From the NCBI RefSeq assembly GCF_963924675.1, contig NC_089226.1, forward strand, positions 44,409,124 to 44,473,123: 64,000 nucleotides of DNA. The letters run 5' to 3'. This document shows, piece by piece, positions 1 through 12,962 of the stretch. The position numbers and the translations under genes are program-made. Positions within the stretch are counted from its first letter, which is position 1. Each line of letters opens with the position of its first letter. Source of the stretch: Phocoena phocoena. Taxonomy: Eukaryota; Chordata; Mammalia; Artiodactyla; Phocoenidae. The notes under the pieces were generated by a model that was not told the DNA's origin, searched no databases, and saw only the letters and a list, made by a program, of their open reading frames with translations.

Positions 1-31
1 CTCTCAACCACTGCGCCACCAGGGAAGCCCC
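1..31 (-). mobile_element. CHR-type SINE, 5' end only
   Basis: Reverse complement of the 5' end of the cetacean tRNA-derived SINE (gggcttccctggtggcgcag...), cut by the window edge. It matches the 5' ends of the copies at 24909 (minus) and 59321 (plus). Confidence 0.9.
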
Positions 32-89
32 GAAAGTAAGTATCTTAATGGCAAGGACATTTTCTGTTGTGTGACTGTGTGCTAAGAAC

Positions 90-300
90 TTTAATACATA
101 TTTATAAAAATATCATATTAATTATTAAAGCTACAACTTCAGGTAGGTACTAGTATTAGCAGAATTTTATGGCTGAGAAAAGGAAGGCTTAGGGGAGACA
201 AAGCAGCTTGCCAGAGATCATTTAGCTAGATGCGGCAGCCTTGAGATTCAAAATGAAGCATGTCTGATGCTAAAATCTGTGATCTTAATCACATGATTTA
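90..300 (-). repeat. MIR SINE fragment
   Basis: Diverged reverse-strand MIR: the order 'aggtaggta... ggctgagaaaaggaaggctta... cagcttgccagagatca... gctaga' is the inverted core of an ancient mammalian MIR. Confidence 0.6.
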
Positions 301-554
301 CTGCCTCCTAGTCTCCCGATTTCTGGCCTTTTGATTAATTTTAAAATCCTGTTCATCCCTTGAATCTGATATTTGGTGCTATTTCAGCAGATCTGAACTC
401 TGGATCTCTAAATGATGGTGGTAAGGACCTTCCTATAGTCACACTGCTTCTGCCTTCCTTAGTTAAATATCCTCTGTCACGTTAAATATTCCATTCTATC
501 TCTGAAAGCTCCCAGCTGCCCCACAAGGTCTTGAAACACTCTTCTCTCTACTTT

Positions 555-660
555 GCAGACAACTGTGTCCTTGGGTAGGTCACCCTTTCTGGGTCTCAAT
601 TTCCTTATTTGTTAAATGAGGGGTTAGATTATGATCTTAAAATTTTCTTTCAGATTTAAA
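555..660 (+). repeat. MIR SINE fragment
   Basis: Plus-strand MIR core: 'tgtgtccttgggtaggtcacc... tgggtctcaatttccttatttgttaaatgagg' follows the MIR order of ccttgggcaagt, cctcagtttcct and gtaaaatggg. Confidence 0.7.
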
Positions 661-864
661 ATTTCAGCAAAAATCATGACGACTCATGTTTCCTTATCCT
701 CTTTCATTTGGGATTTTTAAGTTATCAAGATTTTAATTTAAGCAATTTAATTTCCCTCATACTAAGACATATGAATCCCGCAAAAAGTTGGGAGATTCCC
801 CACACTGTAGGAGGGCTATTCTTTAGGTTATTAGTTATAGTACACGGCCTCTTCATCAATTAAT

Positions 865-1030
865 CAAGTGCAGCAACACTTTAGTCTAATAAGTGTTTAA
901 TGATGTCTCCTATGTGCCAGGGTCTTTGTTAGGTGCTCGGATCTGTGTTTAGGTGCTACAGATGATCAATACACAAACACGACCTTAAAGGAGCTCAAGA
1001 TTGAGTGAGAGAGACAGTCAAACCTACAAA
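865..1030 (+). repeat. Ancient interspersed repeat, class unassigned
   Basis: Has the widespread mammalian motif order 'ctatgtgccagg... aggtgct... acagatgatcaatacacaaac... gagctcaagattgagtg'. I recognise the motif but not a secure family name; it is L2-like. Confidence 0.45.
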
Positions 1031-1834
1031 TACATCTAGCCAAAGCAGACTGGCATCAGAGCTAAATCCACTGATGACAACAAAAAAATCAGCTGTGGAT
1101 ATATGGATAAGTACAACTATAATGGTATAACTGCTACTAGTTCTAGGGAGTTAAGTCTAGGGAGCATTTTTAAAGCTGCTCAGAATCCAACAGTATGAAA
1201 AGAAACCAGGAAACACAGGGGTCCTCCTCTGCCACCCCGTCCGATTCCCAGAGCAGACTTTAACACATTTCTCTGGTTTCTGAGTTCACCTCCTTCCCTA
1301 ACCCTGGGACTTCTGTCTTTCTGAGCAAGCTTCGGCCTTGCTATCACCAGCAGGCAGGCAATCTGCTATTCATTCCTGAAGCTCCAGGGAGCTGCCTTCT
1401 GCCTGGACTATTTCTGAGCTGCCTAGTTAGCAAGGCATTTAGTTTGCAGGTATGTGGGTCGGGGCAGCCTTCTTAGCGGGATGGCCCAGGGGAGGCTTGG
1501 GGAATAGAATGGAAAGGAAGCCTCATGAGCAATGACAGCCAAGAAGTCACTCCAAAAGATGTAATTAATCTGTAGCTGAGGAGTGAGGCAGACCTGCCAT
1601 CCGTGGAATGTTTTGCTTCAGGTTTATACCTAGTTGGGATTCCCATGCACTCAAGAGACAGGTTACAGGAGAACCAAGGAAGCGTTGTTGATCCTGGACG
1701 GCACTTGCAAATAGTGAGTACAGAACAAAAGTATCGCATATGCTTTATAAAAGTCCCTTATACTCTGCTCTCTTTACAAGGAGCAGTTGTCATATTATGA
1801 GTTATAAACTGTAAAGTCACATTCCTATGAGAAG

Positions 1835-1955
1835 AGTAGTAATATTACCACCATTTTGTCAGTTTGGAAACTGAAGCTGGGAGGAATACAGCAACCTTCC
1901 CAGGGTCAGATAAGTGTCTCAGAACAGAGCCAGGACGTGCGCACAGGCATTCTGC
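1835..1955 (-). repeat. MIR SINE fragment
   Basis: Reverse MIR core: 'ccaccattttgtcagtttggaaactgaagc', followed by 'ccttcccagggtcagataagtg' and 'cagagccaggac'. Confidence 0.6.
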
Positions 1956-2392
1956 CCCCAGGTCTCATGGTTCTTCCACCAGAGGACTTCTTATCCACAC
2001 TTGGAATCTAGGAACTAGACTATGAGCTTCTAGAGGTGTCCCTTCCTGCCTTCTCTACCTCAGCCTCACTTAGTTCCTGAGTCAGTGCCTGCTCAGCCAA
2101 GGGGAGCCCAGCCCACATCAGAGGAGGGTTTAACATGAATGGATAAAGAAGATGTGACATATATACAAATTATATATATATATATAATGTATGTATATTC
2201 ATGCAAATGACATTTTAGATGCATGGAATGCATAGAAACCTAGCATCAAAATATATTACATAATGATATGCCACAGGATATGTCCAAAGGATGTTTGAAG
2301 AATTTGGAAACGACATTGAAAACCTTTGCAAAGTTAAGGATCAGTTAGTTGTTCTGTTTTGGGCAAGAACTAATGCGGTTGCAAACTTCTGT

Positions 2393-2393
2393 G

Positions 2394-2436
<43 letters not shown>
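2393..2436. repeat. (TA)n(CA)n microsatellite
   Basis: About 16 bp of TA dinucleotides followed by an uninterrupted CA run, immediately 5' of an L1 3' tail. Confidence 0.9.
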
Positions 2437-2438
<2 letters not shown>

Positions 2439-2560
2439 TATAAAATAGATAAACAATGACCTACTGTAGAGCACAGGGAACTACACCTGTTTGCTGTACA
2501 CCTGAAACTAACACAGTACTGTAAATCCACTATATTTCAATAAAAATTTAAAACTCAGTT
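2437..2560 (+). mobile_element. Cetartiodactyl L1 3'UTR tail
   Basis: Carries the L1 3' sequence 'actgtagagcacagggaa... ctgtacacctgaaactaacac... aataaaaatt'. It matches the tail at 59890. Only the last ~125 bp are present, so this is a severely 5'-truncated insertion. Confidence 0.75.
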
Positions 2561-2914
2561 AAAACTGCAGGCTTAAGCTTCTGGGCACTCTAAACTGTAA
2601 CACTTACTCCAGATATTGGCCCAGTTTTTGTTCCCCTTCACATTCCCCACCCCTCACTGCCTAGTCCCTGCTTTACCCCCGGCACTCCTCCTCTCCCCTC
2701 CACATACCCCACTCAATTCGAGCTTGCTAAATTTTTCACCAACCTGTTCTGCTTGGTCAACTGGCCTCCTGCTGCAGTAACCATGCTGGTGACTAGTGTT
2801 CAAAATAACCACCTACCCTGTTAGCTCTTGCTCTTGTGTTGGGGTAAGAGTATATTCTCTCTCTATAGACATGCATTTCTTCTGCTCTCCAAACACTTTA
2901 AGAAGCAGCATATA

Positions 2915-3105
2915 GTACAGGTTAAAAACATGGGTTCATATCCTGACGGGTTATTTAACCTCTCTGTGCTTTAGTCTATTTGTCCCTCAGATGGGGATGA
3001 TAATGCCACTTAACTGGTAGGGTTGTCGTTAACTATTAAGTGGGTCAGTCCGTTGATGCCCCTAGCTTTTGGTGCACAGTAAGCACTCAAACATTAGCTG
3101 TGCTT
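2915..3105 (+). repeat. MIR SINE
   Basis: Plus-strand MIR: 'ttatttaacctctctgtgct... gatggggatgataatgcc... ggtagggttgtcgtt... cacagtaagcactcaaacattagc'. Confidence 0.75.
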
Positions 3106-3289
3106 TCAGTATTTTAGTTGGGTTTTAATTATGGCCTATTTCCTGAAGTTTCTATTAACCTCACACTTCTGAGGTTTTCTTGTTTTGTTCCACATGAATT
3201 GAATGTTGTTACTACCAAACTTCACAAGTCAATATCCTACTCATTCTTCATAAAGCCACCGGTCATAAGAGAATTCCGAACACTGGAAT

Positions 3290-3375
3290 CTAACAGCTAT
3301 TCATTGAATATCCACTCTGTACCAGGCAGGCTGCTAGGTGCTACAGATCCAGGGTATGAGGAGGACCATTCTTAT
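3290..3375 (+). repeat. Ancient interspersed repeat fragment
   Basis: 'tattcattgaatatccactctgtaccaggcaggctgctaggtgctacagatccagg' has the same motif order as 865-1030, 8090-8265 and 50055-50125; family not assigned. Confidence 0.4.
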
Positions 3376-4224
3376 GGTCCCTACTTCCTTGATGCTCTTT
3401 TCTTCACTCCCGCATACTCTGGCCTATTAAACCACTACTATTGCAGAAGTTACGTTTTGTTTTATGTTACTTAGTTTTTTACATATCTGGACCAGGAAGC
3501 ATTAGGTGGGGAGGAATAGTATTAGTGACTGCTGAATCCCCATGGCCTAATATAGCACACAAAGCATAGAGGGGACTTAATGTTTGTCGAATTAACAGCT
3601 GAATGAATGCATGCATGCAGAGATGTGCTTGCTTTTGTCCACGTGAGCCCTCCTTGAGCAATGAAGTATTAAGGAAAAGGAGGTATTCCTAAAGCCCTCT
3701 TTCTGTGGCTCTGACATTTATCCATAGGGTACCATCCAGCACCAATGCTCATCTTCCTTCCTAAGGAATTTATAAGCATAAAAGTTCCTGATTCCATGGC
3801 TAAAACATCAGCTTTGCTTGATGGGTGTTGTAGTGTTAGGTTGGTTTAAAGTTTCAAATGTCTCTGTCTTTAGCATGCCTCAAATCTGATCTTCTTGGAG
3901 AAAAAGAATAAACATTCCAACATATTCATTCTTTTAGGGTGCCCACTCTTCAATCCTCTCTTCTTGCCAGAAACTTTTTTTTACAAATCTGAGAAAAGCT
4001 TAGAGTCCTGTCAGACCTTAATCTGAATAGCAGAGAAAAATAATTTATACTATGAATTGGATTTATCTATATGTCAGTTACCTATTAATCATAACTAAAA
4101 GCATGATTAAGCTGTCACTAAGAAACCTGCTAAAGCCCTGTAATTCTGCTAATGCATTCTACTGTCATTTCTTCAAAAACACATTATCAAGAGGATTGTA
4201 AACTCCAGAAGGAACCACGGAGCT

Positions 4225-4310
4225 TTAGATCAATCCACTCTTTTTACAGATGAGAATACTGAGGAACAAAGAGTTAAAGACTCTGAAGTTGTGAATGGAG
4301 ATTGAATATA
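4225..4310 (-). repeat. MIR-like fragment
   Basis: 'tttttacagatgagaatactgaggaacaaagagttaaag' resembles the inverted MIR core; short and diverged. Confidence 0.45.
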
Positions 4311-4589
4311 AAAGATCATATATTAATTTCTGTATACCAAGAAACATACCATAGTATTTAAATGATGATTAAAACTGCAAAAAATATTTGTAGTGTTTAT
4401 GACAAAAAAGGTCAACTAAAAATTTATGAGGAGCCTATATAATTAAATAATAAAAAGACCAATTAACCTAATATAAAATAGCAAAGAATGTAAATAGACA
4501 TTTTAGAAAAAAGTATAATTAATCTATAACATGCCTAGGAAACAAAAATACAAATAAATATTTTTCTACTTTTCAGAGTTAAAAAGATT

Positions 4590-4791
4590 AATAAATTTGA
4601 TGACATCTAGTGCAAATGAGGATACAGGGTGACAACACACTTTCATTCTCTATTTCTGGAAATGTAGCAAACACAATAATTTTTGGAAGGCAGTTTGGAA
4701 ATATCAACAAATTTTAAATGTATTTAACCTCTCACCTTTCAATTCCAATGTGAAAAATATATTCTTTAGCTATACTCACAAATGTTCACAG

Positions 4792-4830
<39 letters not shown>

Positions 4831-4990
4831 ATATAAACACACACAAACATACACACATATATATAGTTTAAAAAAGAAAAGATAGAAAAAAAAGAAACAA
4901 TCAAAATGCCTGTTAATTAGTGACTAAGTGATTACTAAAGAATGGTGCATTCATACAATGGAATTCTTTTTAAAAAAATATTTATTGACT
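4590..4990 (+). mobile_element. Old L1 (L1M-type) 3' ORF2 fragment
   Basis: Decayed ORF2 3'-end words appear in order: '...ttttggaaggcagtttggaaatatca', '...agctatactcacaaatgttcac' and '...tggtgcattcatacaatggaattc'. A (TA)n run at about 4793-4824 interrupts it. No coding potential remains. Confidence 0.6.
4793..4824. repeat. (TA)n microsatellite
   Basis: Uninterrupted TA dinucleotide run of about 30 bp inside the old L1 fragment. Confidence 0.85.
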
Positions 4991-6099
4991 CATTTAAAGA
5001 TAAACAATGACTATCTTTATTAACACTGCATGTTAATAACACCTTAATGTTATAATGAAATTAGTGCTCATCTGGTGGAGCCCCTAAAATCTGTCTTAAA
5101 GTGCCAGTATGTTCCAGGATATGAAGGAGCCAATGAAGGATGAAATTTGGAAAGTGAATTTTATTTGACCTGGTTTATAATACCTAAGTTTGAAAAATAA
5201 GTTATAAAATGTGTTAAAAACCTTAAAATATTCTCAATTTTGTTGGCCTTACTGACTTGGCTTACTTACTTACTGACTTTTTAATTTATTTATTTACTTA
5301 CTGACTTACTGACTGATATATTGCTTATGGCCCTTGCCTACAATATAAAGGATTTTTTTTTTTTACTTTTTAGATAGCAGATATTTTCTGTCTAACTAGA
5401 ATAATTTCCTGAGCTTTTTATTGCCTGTATTATACTCTTGACTGTTTAAGAAAGAAAAAAAGAGCAAAGGTTTCTTGTTCCTCACTTATAAAAGAACTAA
5501 GGTTCTTTACAATCGTGTTACCTTCTTTTCTTTTAACTTTATAATGTTTTATTGACACTTTCATTAAAAATATAATGAAATATTATTTCTCAGGCACTCA
5601 TAATCCTACTTAATCGTGTCCAAGTTTCCTCTGACAACTTCTTTGATTTTGCCTTGCCCAAATCAGATCCTAAATATAAAAAAGTGACATAAATCTTGTG
5701 GAATATCTTTTAAATTACCTTTGTGATTTCTGGAAAATTACAAACGTTTGTTATTTCACCTTACAAAGAGAGAGATGCTAGAAATACTTAGGTTCATTTA
5801 TTAGTTACTATTGATGAGTAACATGGGAAGAATACTCAAATAAGAAGAGCTACTCAGCCTTCCCTAGGTTAAATTTGTATAAGTAAATGTCATTAATTTT
5901 TTTCTAAATTGTATGCTTTATGACAAGTTCTTAGAGATTCATCAATTCCCTCACTGTCCATATCACATTTCTACTTATCAGAGTCCTGATGGTACACTAT
6001 CTGATATTAGGCAACAACAGTATAGTGTCACCAGTCATAATTTCAGTTATTTAAAAATGTTAAGTAGGTCACAACCATACTTATCTTTCTTTTTAAGAC

Positions 6100-6935
6100 T
6101 TTTTTAAAAGAGATGTTTTAGGCTTACAACAAAATTAAAGGAAGATACAGAGATTTCCTAATATCCCCTCCCCCCCCACATGCATAACCTCCCCCTTATC
6201 ATCATCCCCCAGCAGAATGGTGCATTTGTTATAACTGATGAACCTACAATGTCATATCACAGTCACCTAAAATCCATAGGTTACCTTAGGGTTCACTACT
6301 GGTGTTATACATTCTATGCGTTTGGACAAATGTATAATGACATATCCATCATTATGCTATCATACAGTTTTTTCACTGCCCTAAAAATTCTTTGTGTTCT
6401 GCCTATTCATTCCTCATGCCCTCAACCATGACAACTGATCATTTTATAAAGTCCACAGTTTTGCTTTTACCAGAATGTTATATAGTTGGAACCATGTAAT
6501 ATATAACGTTTTCAGATTGGCTTCTCTTACTTAGTAATATATATTTAAGTTTTTTTCCATGTTTTTTCATGGCTTGATAGCTCATTTCTTTTTAGTACTA
6601 AATAATATCCCATTGTTTGGATGTACCACCATTTATTTATCCACTTACATACTGAAGGACGTTTTGCTTGCCTCCAAGTTTTGGAAATTATAAAGTTGTT
6701 ATATACATCCATGTGCAGGGTTTTGTGTGGACGAAGGTTTTCAACTCCTTTGTGTAAATACCAAGGAGCGTGATTACTGGATCGTATGGTAAGAATATGT
6801 TTAGTTTTATAAGAAGCTGCCAAACTGTCTTCCAAGTTGGTTGCACCAGTTTGCATTTCCACCAGTAATGAATGAGAGTTCTTGTAGCTCCACATCTTCA
6901 CCAGCATTTGATGTTGTCAGGTGCTTCCAGTTTGG
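6100..6935 (-). mobile_element. Old L1 (L1M-type) 3' end, inverted
   Basis: Reverse-strand L1 3' half. Recognisable words in plus order include 'ggcttacaacaaaattaaag', 'gtgcatttgttataactgatg', 'gcttgatagctcatttctt', 'ccaaactgtcttccaagttgg' and 'cctccaagttttgg'. The frames on both strands here are remnants of this element, not genes. Confidence 0.8.
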
Positions 6936-7249
6936 GCCATTCTTATATAATTTGAGCTCTTCCTTCTCTGGATTCACATACCTCTTATACTTCTGTTATA
7001 GACAGTGCTACATTGCTATGTTGGTTTTTTTTTTTTTTTCCTTTTCTATCCTTTTTGAAGGACTATAAGCCTCTGGAGGTCATTCATACCAATAAATTAG
7101 AAAGGCATGGTACCTGGCATGGGATCTAGAATATAGAAGAAACTTAAAGTGTTTGATGAATGAATGAATTTTTAATGAAAATGATTTATCCTCAGTCTAA
7201 GAGCAGTCAGAAGGAAAACTTGTCTTTGGATTTTCCAAGGAATTCTCCA

Positions 7250-7470
7250 CAGTGGTTAAGAACATGGCTCTGTAGTAAGACTGCATTGTTTAACTCTCAA
7301 CTCCACCCTTTACTAGCTGTGTAATCTTGGGACAGTTACTGAACTTCTCCATCTCTCTTTTTTAATCTAGAACATTACAGACTTGTTGGTGTGGATTAAA
7401 TAAAATAAAACTTGTAAAGAGTTTATAACAGTGCCTAGTACATAGTAAAAACTAAATACATATTATATTT
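7250..7470 (+). repeat. MIR SINE, near full length
   Basis: Complete MIR order: 'agtggttaagaacatggctctg', 'tactagctgtgtaatcttggg', 'cttctccatctctc', 'cagtgcctagtacatagtaa'. Confidence 0.85.
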
Positions 7471-8089
7471 TAAAATCATTGTATTAGATCCATTCTCTGA
7501 TTTTTCCTTATTTTTCCTTAAAAGTGGTAGAGATAACTGTAATTACTTTATGTCTTTATTTGCCCAACAATGGCACATTTTGGTGGTGAGCTAACTGGCC
7601 ACTGAGGCAAATTTCCTTATTTTGGACCCTAAGCTTCATTTTCTTCTTCAGTTCATACTTTGAGCTTGTGCTTGGTTTCAATGAGGTAAGAGTTATGTTC
7701 TCAATCCTTGATTATCCATTCTTGTCTTGTAGGCCTGCTGCTCTTCAGGGCTCAGTTCATATATCATCCTTTTTATGTAGCTTTCCAAGAATGTCTCCTA
7801 TGACTATGTGTGAATTATAATGTACTATAGTTGTTTACTTGTTTGTATTTCCCACTAGACTAAGCTTTTTCAAGCCAGTGATCTTGTCTCATTATTCTGT
7901 TTAATCAGTGCCTAAACAAGGTCTAATGGTCTAGACCTTGCTAAATCTAAAACATGCTAAATCTTAAAACATGTTTATAGCATTGAATGATTTGTGTTTT
8001 ACAAAACTTGCAAAAAGTTTTTTTTAGTTAAAATGATTTCTCTGCAGTTTCCTTTGTAGCTATGATAAATGTAACTTGCTAAGGTTGCT

Positions 8090-8265
8090 TTCAATCATTA
8101 TTCATTTGATAGAAATGTATTACACATCTACTAATTACAAGCTAAAGAAAACATTGTGAGAAAAGCAAATAGAATTCAAGGCGTGGGTCCCACCATTAAG
8201 TAGCTCAGAGATTACTCATAGAGACAAAGCACAAATAATCAGTAAGGAAAGCACATAATCAATAA
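8090..8265 (+). repeat. Ancient interspersed repeat fragment
   Basis: 'tattacacatctactaattacaagctaaag... gtgggtcccaccattaagtagctcagag... acaaataatcagtaag' shares the layout of 865-1030. Family not assigned. Confidence 0.4.
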
Positions 8266-8361
8266 GAACGATATAAATGATGTGTCCAAAATAAGAAGTA
8301 GAGAGAGAAAGTGATATGAGTTAACAGATGGGAGCAGCGGTATGCCGGCCATTATTTTAAC

Positions 8362-8483
8362 AACCAGCTCTCTCAGAGTGAAAGCCCTGATTTGTAGCAC
8401 TTGCCAGTTTCCTGATGTAAACACTCCTACCAATACTGGTTTCAAGCTACAGCCTGAGGTCACTGAATGCAAAGTTGGGAAAA
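8362..8483 (+). repeat. Unassigned dispersed repeat, copy 1
   Basis: About 120 bp that aligns by eye to 25781-25922: shared words include tgatttgtagca, a gtgtaaa/atgtaaa core, gtca(t/c)tga and agttgggaaaa/ggttgggaaaa. I do not recognise the family. Confidence 0.5.
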
Positions 8484-8714
8484 TATGTACATAATTCAAT
8501 CTTGCTAGTCAATTTGGGCTGGCTCCAACACACCCTTAGATGAGAGAAATGATTTTAGATAGGCATGGTCATTCTTCATGGAAGAGCTCACAATTGAAAC
8601 TAGTCTTGAAGATTGTATAGAAATTAGATAAGTCAAGGAAAATATGTTCCAGATTTGGAGACTGGTAAGTGCAATGCATAGAAGCAACAATGAATGTGGA
8701 ATATTCAGGCAAAT

Positions 8715-8765
8715 GTACTCAGCACATAGTAGGTGCTCAATAAATATATTTGTGAATAACTGAAC
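8715..8765 (+). repeat. L2/MIR 3' tail
   Basis: 'cagcacatagtaggtgctcaataaatatatttgtgaat' is the typical end of mammalian L2 or MIR elements. Confidence 0.5.
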
Positions 8766-9244
8766 AGCAGCAAAAAGACCATCTGATTGAAGAAATGCAT
8801 CTCTATAAGAAGAGACTTGAGAGGAAAGCTCAGATGCCACAGTACTTTGTGGCAATCCGCAGGTCTCTATCCTTCTTTCTAATGATGCTTTTTCCTCTCT
8901 CTCCATCCCCAGAATCTTCATCAGCTTGCCTACAAGGGCTGAATGAGAAACTACTTTGACATTTGCTTATTATTTTTGAGTTACTTTAATAATCATGCAG
9001 GTATCTAATAGTAAGATAGAATTAACAGAGAATTCTAAGAAAGAGAAAATTTTAATTTTCAAAGGTGGGAGAGTGGCTTCTAGAAGTTGTATATCTTCAT
9101 AATAGCTTTATCTCTGTTTAAAAAAATGCCTCCAGACATTGAATTAAATTATAGCGTTTTCTATAAATATAGATATAGGTGGGCTAGATAAAGATCAACC
9201 TCTTTCTCTTACCTGGCATATAAATATGGAATTCTCTTGTTTGG

Positions 9245-9462
9245 CAGGGGTCAGGAAACTTTCTCTGTAAAGGGTCAGGAGCTAAATATTTTCTATTTTG
9301 TGCACTATATGGTCTTGGTTCAACTTGGCCATTGTAGCATGAAAGCAGCCATAGACAATATGTAGATGAATGACTGTGGTTGTGTTCTAATAAAACTTTA
9401 TTTACAAATAAGGTAGGAGACAGATTTGGCCTATAAGCCATAGTTTGCATATTCCTTGTCTG
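9245..9462 (+). mobile_element. hAT-Charlie non-autonomous element (MER-type)
   Basis: Contains 'caggggtcaggaaact', 'ctctgtaaagggtcagga', 'gcatgaaagcagccatagac', 'aataaaactttatttaca' and 'agtttgcatattcc', the order of a well-known ~200-bp mammalian hAT MITE. The ends are imperfect inverted repeats. I could not see a clean 8-bp duplication. The exact MER name is uncertain. Confidence 0.8.
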
Positions 9463-9879
9463 GGGCATCAAGGTATCTAGGAAATCTAGCTTCTTTAAAG
9501 TTCATGGGATGGCACTAAAGATCAAAAAAATGCCAAAAATTCACAAAGACAATATGATATAAAAATGACTCAGTAAACAGAGTTCAGTCTATCTGTTCTG
9601 GTAAGATGTTTTCCCCCACAATCTTCCTCCCTCCTTGATGTATAGTTTTGGTGGTTTTGATGTTATATTGTTATCATAATTTTGGTGCTTATATACTTTC
9701 TTAAAAACTAATTTCTAAATAAAACTTGACTTGGGATATTATTTAATTCTTATAATATTAGAGTTGCCAAGAAGGCAATAAAAACCTGCCTAATAAACTT
9801 CCAGGCTAATAGTCACTTAGTTATTTGATATTATGTCCATGTTCCTGAAACATGAGTGAGGTAGAGATGGTGATAACTT

Positions 9880-10295
9880 CTTCAGCCATTCATCCATTGA
9901 TGGACCCTTATGTTGTTCCCATATCTTGGTTATTGTAGATAATGCTGCTATGAAAATGGGGGTGTCCTTTACAAGTTAGTAGTTTTGTTTCCTTTGGATA
10001 TATTCCCAGAATTGGAATTGCCAGATCATTTGGCAGTTTTATTTTTAATTTTTTGAGAATCCTCCATGTTGTTTTCCATAGTGGCTATACCAGTTTACAA
10101 TTTCACCAATAGCGCACAAAGATTCCCTTTTCTGCACATGCAGGACAGCATTTATCTCTTGTTTTTTTTGATGATGTCCATTCTAACAAGCATGAGGTAC
10201 TATCTCATTTTGGTTTTAATTTGTGCTTCCCTAATGACTAGTGATGGTGTGCATACCTTTATGTGCCTGTTGGCTTTTTGTATATCTTCGTACCA
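9880..10295 (-). mobile_element. L1 3' ORF2 fragment, inverted
   Basis: Reverse-strand L1: 'cattcatccattgatggacc', 'gttattgtagataatgctgc', 'tttccatagtggctatacca', 'ctaatgactagtgatg'. It ends about 55 bp downstream of TYR exon 3 in the TYR sense. Confidence 0.85.
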
Positions 10296-10330
10296 TCCAC
10301 TACATTTAAAACAAATAAGCACATAATTTA

Positions 10331-10528
<198 letters not shown>

Positions 10529-11159
10529 TTAGTTTGTCTTAATGATTGAAAATCTAAATGATTTTCTCATTTGGTTTACAACTACAATTGAAAGCCTGAT
10601 TCAAAGTAATAAAATCAACCATAAAATTCATTCTGTATTGGGATTCTGTACATTCTAGATGCCCAGTGAGTATTTAATAAATCTTTGTAGAGTTGAATGG
10701 TGTCAATCTGGTCACAACGGACTGATTAACCAATGGAATAGGCTGAGCCAGTCTGTGTTCCATTCTGTTGCTTCTGCCTATTATTCCTCCTTTAGATCCT
10801 GAAAAGTGGTAAAACCTTTTTATAATAATCAACACAGTCACTCTCACTTCAGTCTGTAACAGCACATAGAAACAGATCTTTCCAGCCTTTATGTGTTCCC
10901 TTGCTTTCCAGTTCTGGTGGTTACTTTTCATTTTTTTTTCTGGTTCCAGAGAAAACATGAAATTTGTGACTTTTGACATTACAATTCATCTTCAACTGTC
11001 TAGAGGACATCAGGTAATGTGTTTTATTTTGCAAAATATTTGTTTCAGAGTTAAGCAGGACTCCATTAAATGGCTCCATTCATTGCAAAAGGAATAGTAA
11101 TTATAATAAGAATTACTATTTTCTGAATGTTAATTGAGCTATTGTTTTTGTGACATAAG

Positions 11160-11290
11160 TCCTTCAGCCTTTATAGCAACTCTGTTGATTAGAAATTATC
11201 CCCATTGAAAAAAAGAGAAAACTGAGGCTCAGACAAGTTCTGAGTTTCCCAAGCCTACACAGGTCCTGGTTGAGTTGGGATTTTAACCCA
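11160..11290 (-). repeat. MIR SINE fragment
   Basis: Reverse MIR core: 'ttatccccattgaaaaaaag', 'gaaaactgaggctcagacaag', 'ttgggattttaaccca'. Confidence 0.75.
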
Positions 11291-11899
11291 TATCAATTAG
11301 ACTTCAACATCTGACCTCTTGATATTTTGTGTTCTCTCCCACATACTCCCAGGGAAGAGGTAGAGTATGATATCATTTCAGAGTTCATTCAGGGAAAACA
11401 TAAGTAGAACTCAGATTCAGAGCCAGACAAAGAAGTAGGAGTAACAGAGTTAAACTGTAAGTAGGAGTCAAGTTGAGGGACTATGGCCAAGGACATGCTG
11501 AATTTCAAAATTCAGAAATATAAGAAAACAGAAACTGTAAGATTATAATTCTTTTAAAAAGGTAGGATAGAAACAATGCAGGCATTAGGGCTTGGGCAGA
11601 GGAAATCTAGCTTCATTTCATACAATTAAGATTATTTTGTTGTCAACTTCATTTTTAAAGTGCAGCTCTTCACTTTTGCATTTGAAGCTTTGTGCTCTCC
11701 CACCATTGTGGCTCATAGTATTTCTGCTGCCTCCGTGGATGATTTTTTTCCCCTCCTTTTGAGCTTTATGTACTCATTCTCTGAAACCGTACCAAGCCCC
11801 ATTCCCTCTGGAACCACAGCCCAAGAACTTACACTTATCTCCCCTCTGAAATCTCTTGTCTATGAAAACTTTTATGATTGTATATACATGGCACTTACT

Positions 11900-12150
11900 A
11901 TGTTCAGGAATTTTTCTAAAAGCTTAACATGATTAATTCCATGTAATCTTCACAATGATTCTACAGCTTATCTTCATAATCTCCATTATACAGATTTGGA
12001 TAAAGCTGTTTAGAGAGCTTAAGTAACTTGTCTAAGATTAAAAAGATTAAGATTAAAAATAAGAGAAGGCTGGAACACCAGTGTGTTTTATTCCAGAGCT
12101 TAAGCTCTTGAATGAACTGGTGTACTGTCTTTCTTACTAGCAATAAGTCA
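11900..12150 (-). repeat. MIR SINE
   Basis: Reverse MIR: 'ccattatacagatttgg', 'agagagcttaagtaacttgtc', and 'cagagcttaagctcttgaatg' at its far end. Confidence 0.7.
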
Positions 12151-12962
12151 TATCATGGAAGGAAAAGGTCTGTAGAACAATGGTCTTTAAGCTTTTATTC
12201 TTGAGTAGCACCAAATGAAAGTTTTAAAACCAAGTTTTATGTATGCTCTCACATATTTTTAAGTAGATTCTAAGTTGCTTTAATCATAATTGTATATAGT
12301 TTCAGAGGATAAAAGTTCAGGGATAGATGTTGTAAATAGTATAAGTTTTAAAATAAAAATGTATTATCACTTTATAAAAATGTATGCACATTAAATGATT
12401 TGATATTTACCATCATCCATATCAAAAGTACCTAAACAAACTCTTCTATTATAGTCTAAAATTTTATAGGATTTCCTTTTTCACTTGATCTCATGTTTTT
12501 ATTCTATTTTCTTACAAAATTATACCTAAATGTTATATGTTATTCTTGAAATTTTTTTTTAAAAAACTCATCAGCCTATCATACTTTTCTACAACAAAAT
12601 AGGTATAAAAATTACTTTTTAAAAATTTCATGGGACCAATATAATCTGGATTGTTATCATTATAGTTTTTAGTAATACACAATTTATTGGAATGACATAA
12701 ACATTAAATACTTTACAAAATAAGCTATTAAATATAGAAGTAAAATTTTATTGAAAATTTATTTCTTAATAATATTTGTGAAAGATTGTTAATTAAAAAT
12801 TATTGCATGTATCCATGGATGAATATTACTCATTGATAGAAAAGATAAGGCTCAGCATATTTTCTATTCTAAATTTTAAAAACTAAATCACAGTCCTGAG
12901 AAACTTTATTCTCATAAAAAACTAGATGGTAATGAAAAGATTTTTGTAGGAATTTCACTTAA

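Noticed and set aside
3118..3474. 118-codon plus-strand frame
   Set aside because: Runs through an ancient interspersed repeat motif (about 3290-3375) and shows no domain.
8505..8921. 138-codon minus-strand frame
   Set aside because: Includes an L2/MIR tail in antisense and low-complexity hydrophobic stretches; no family resemblance.
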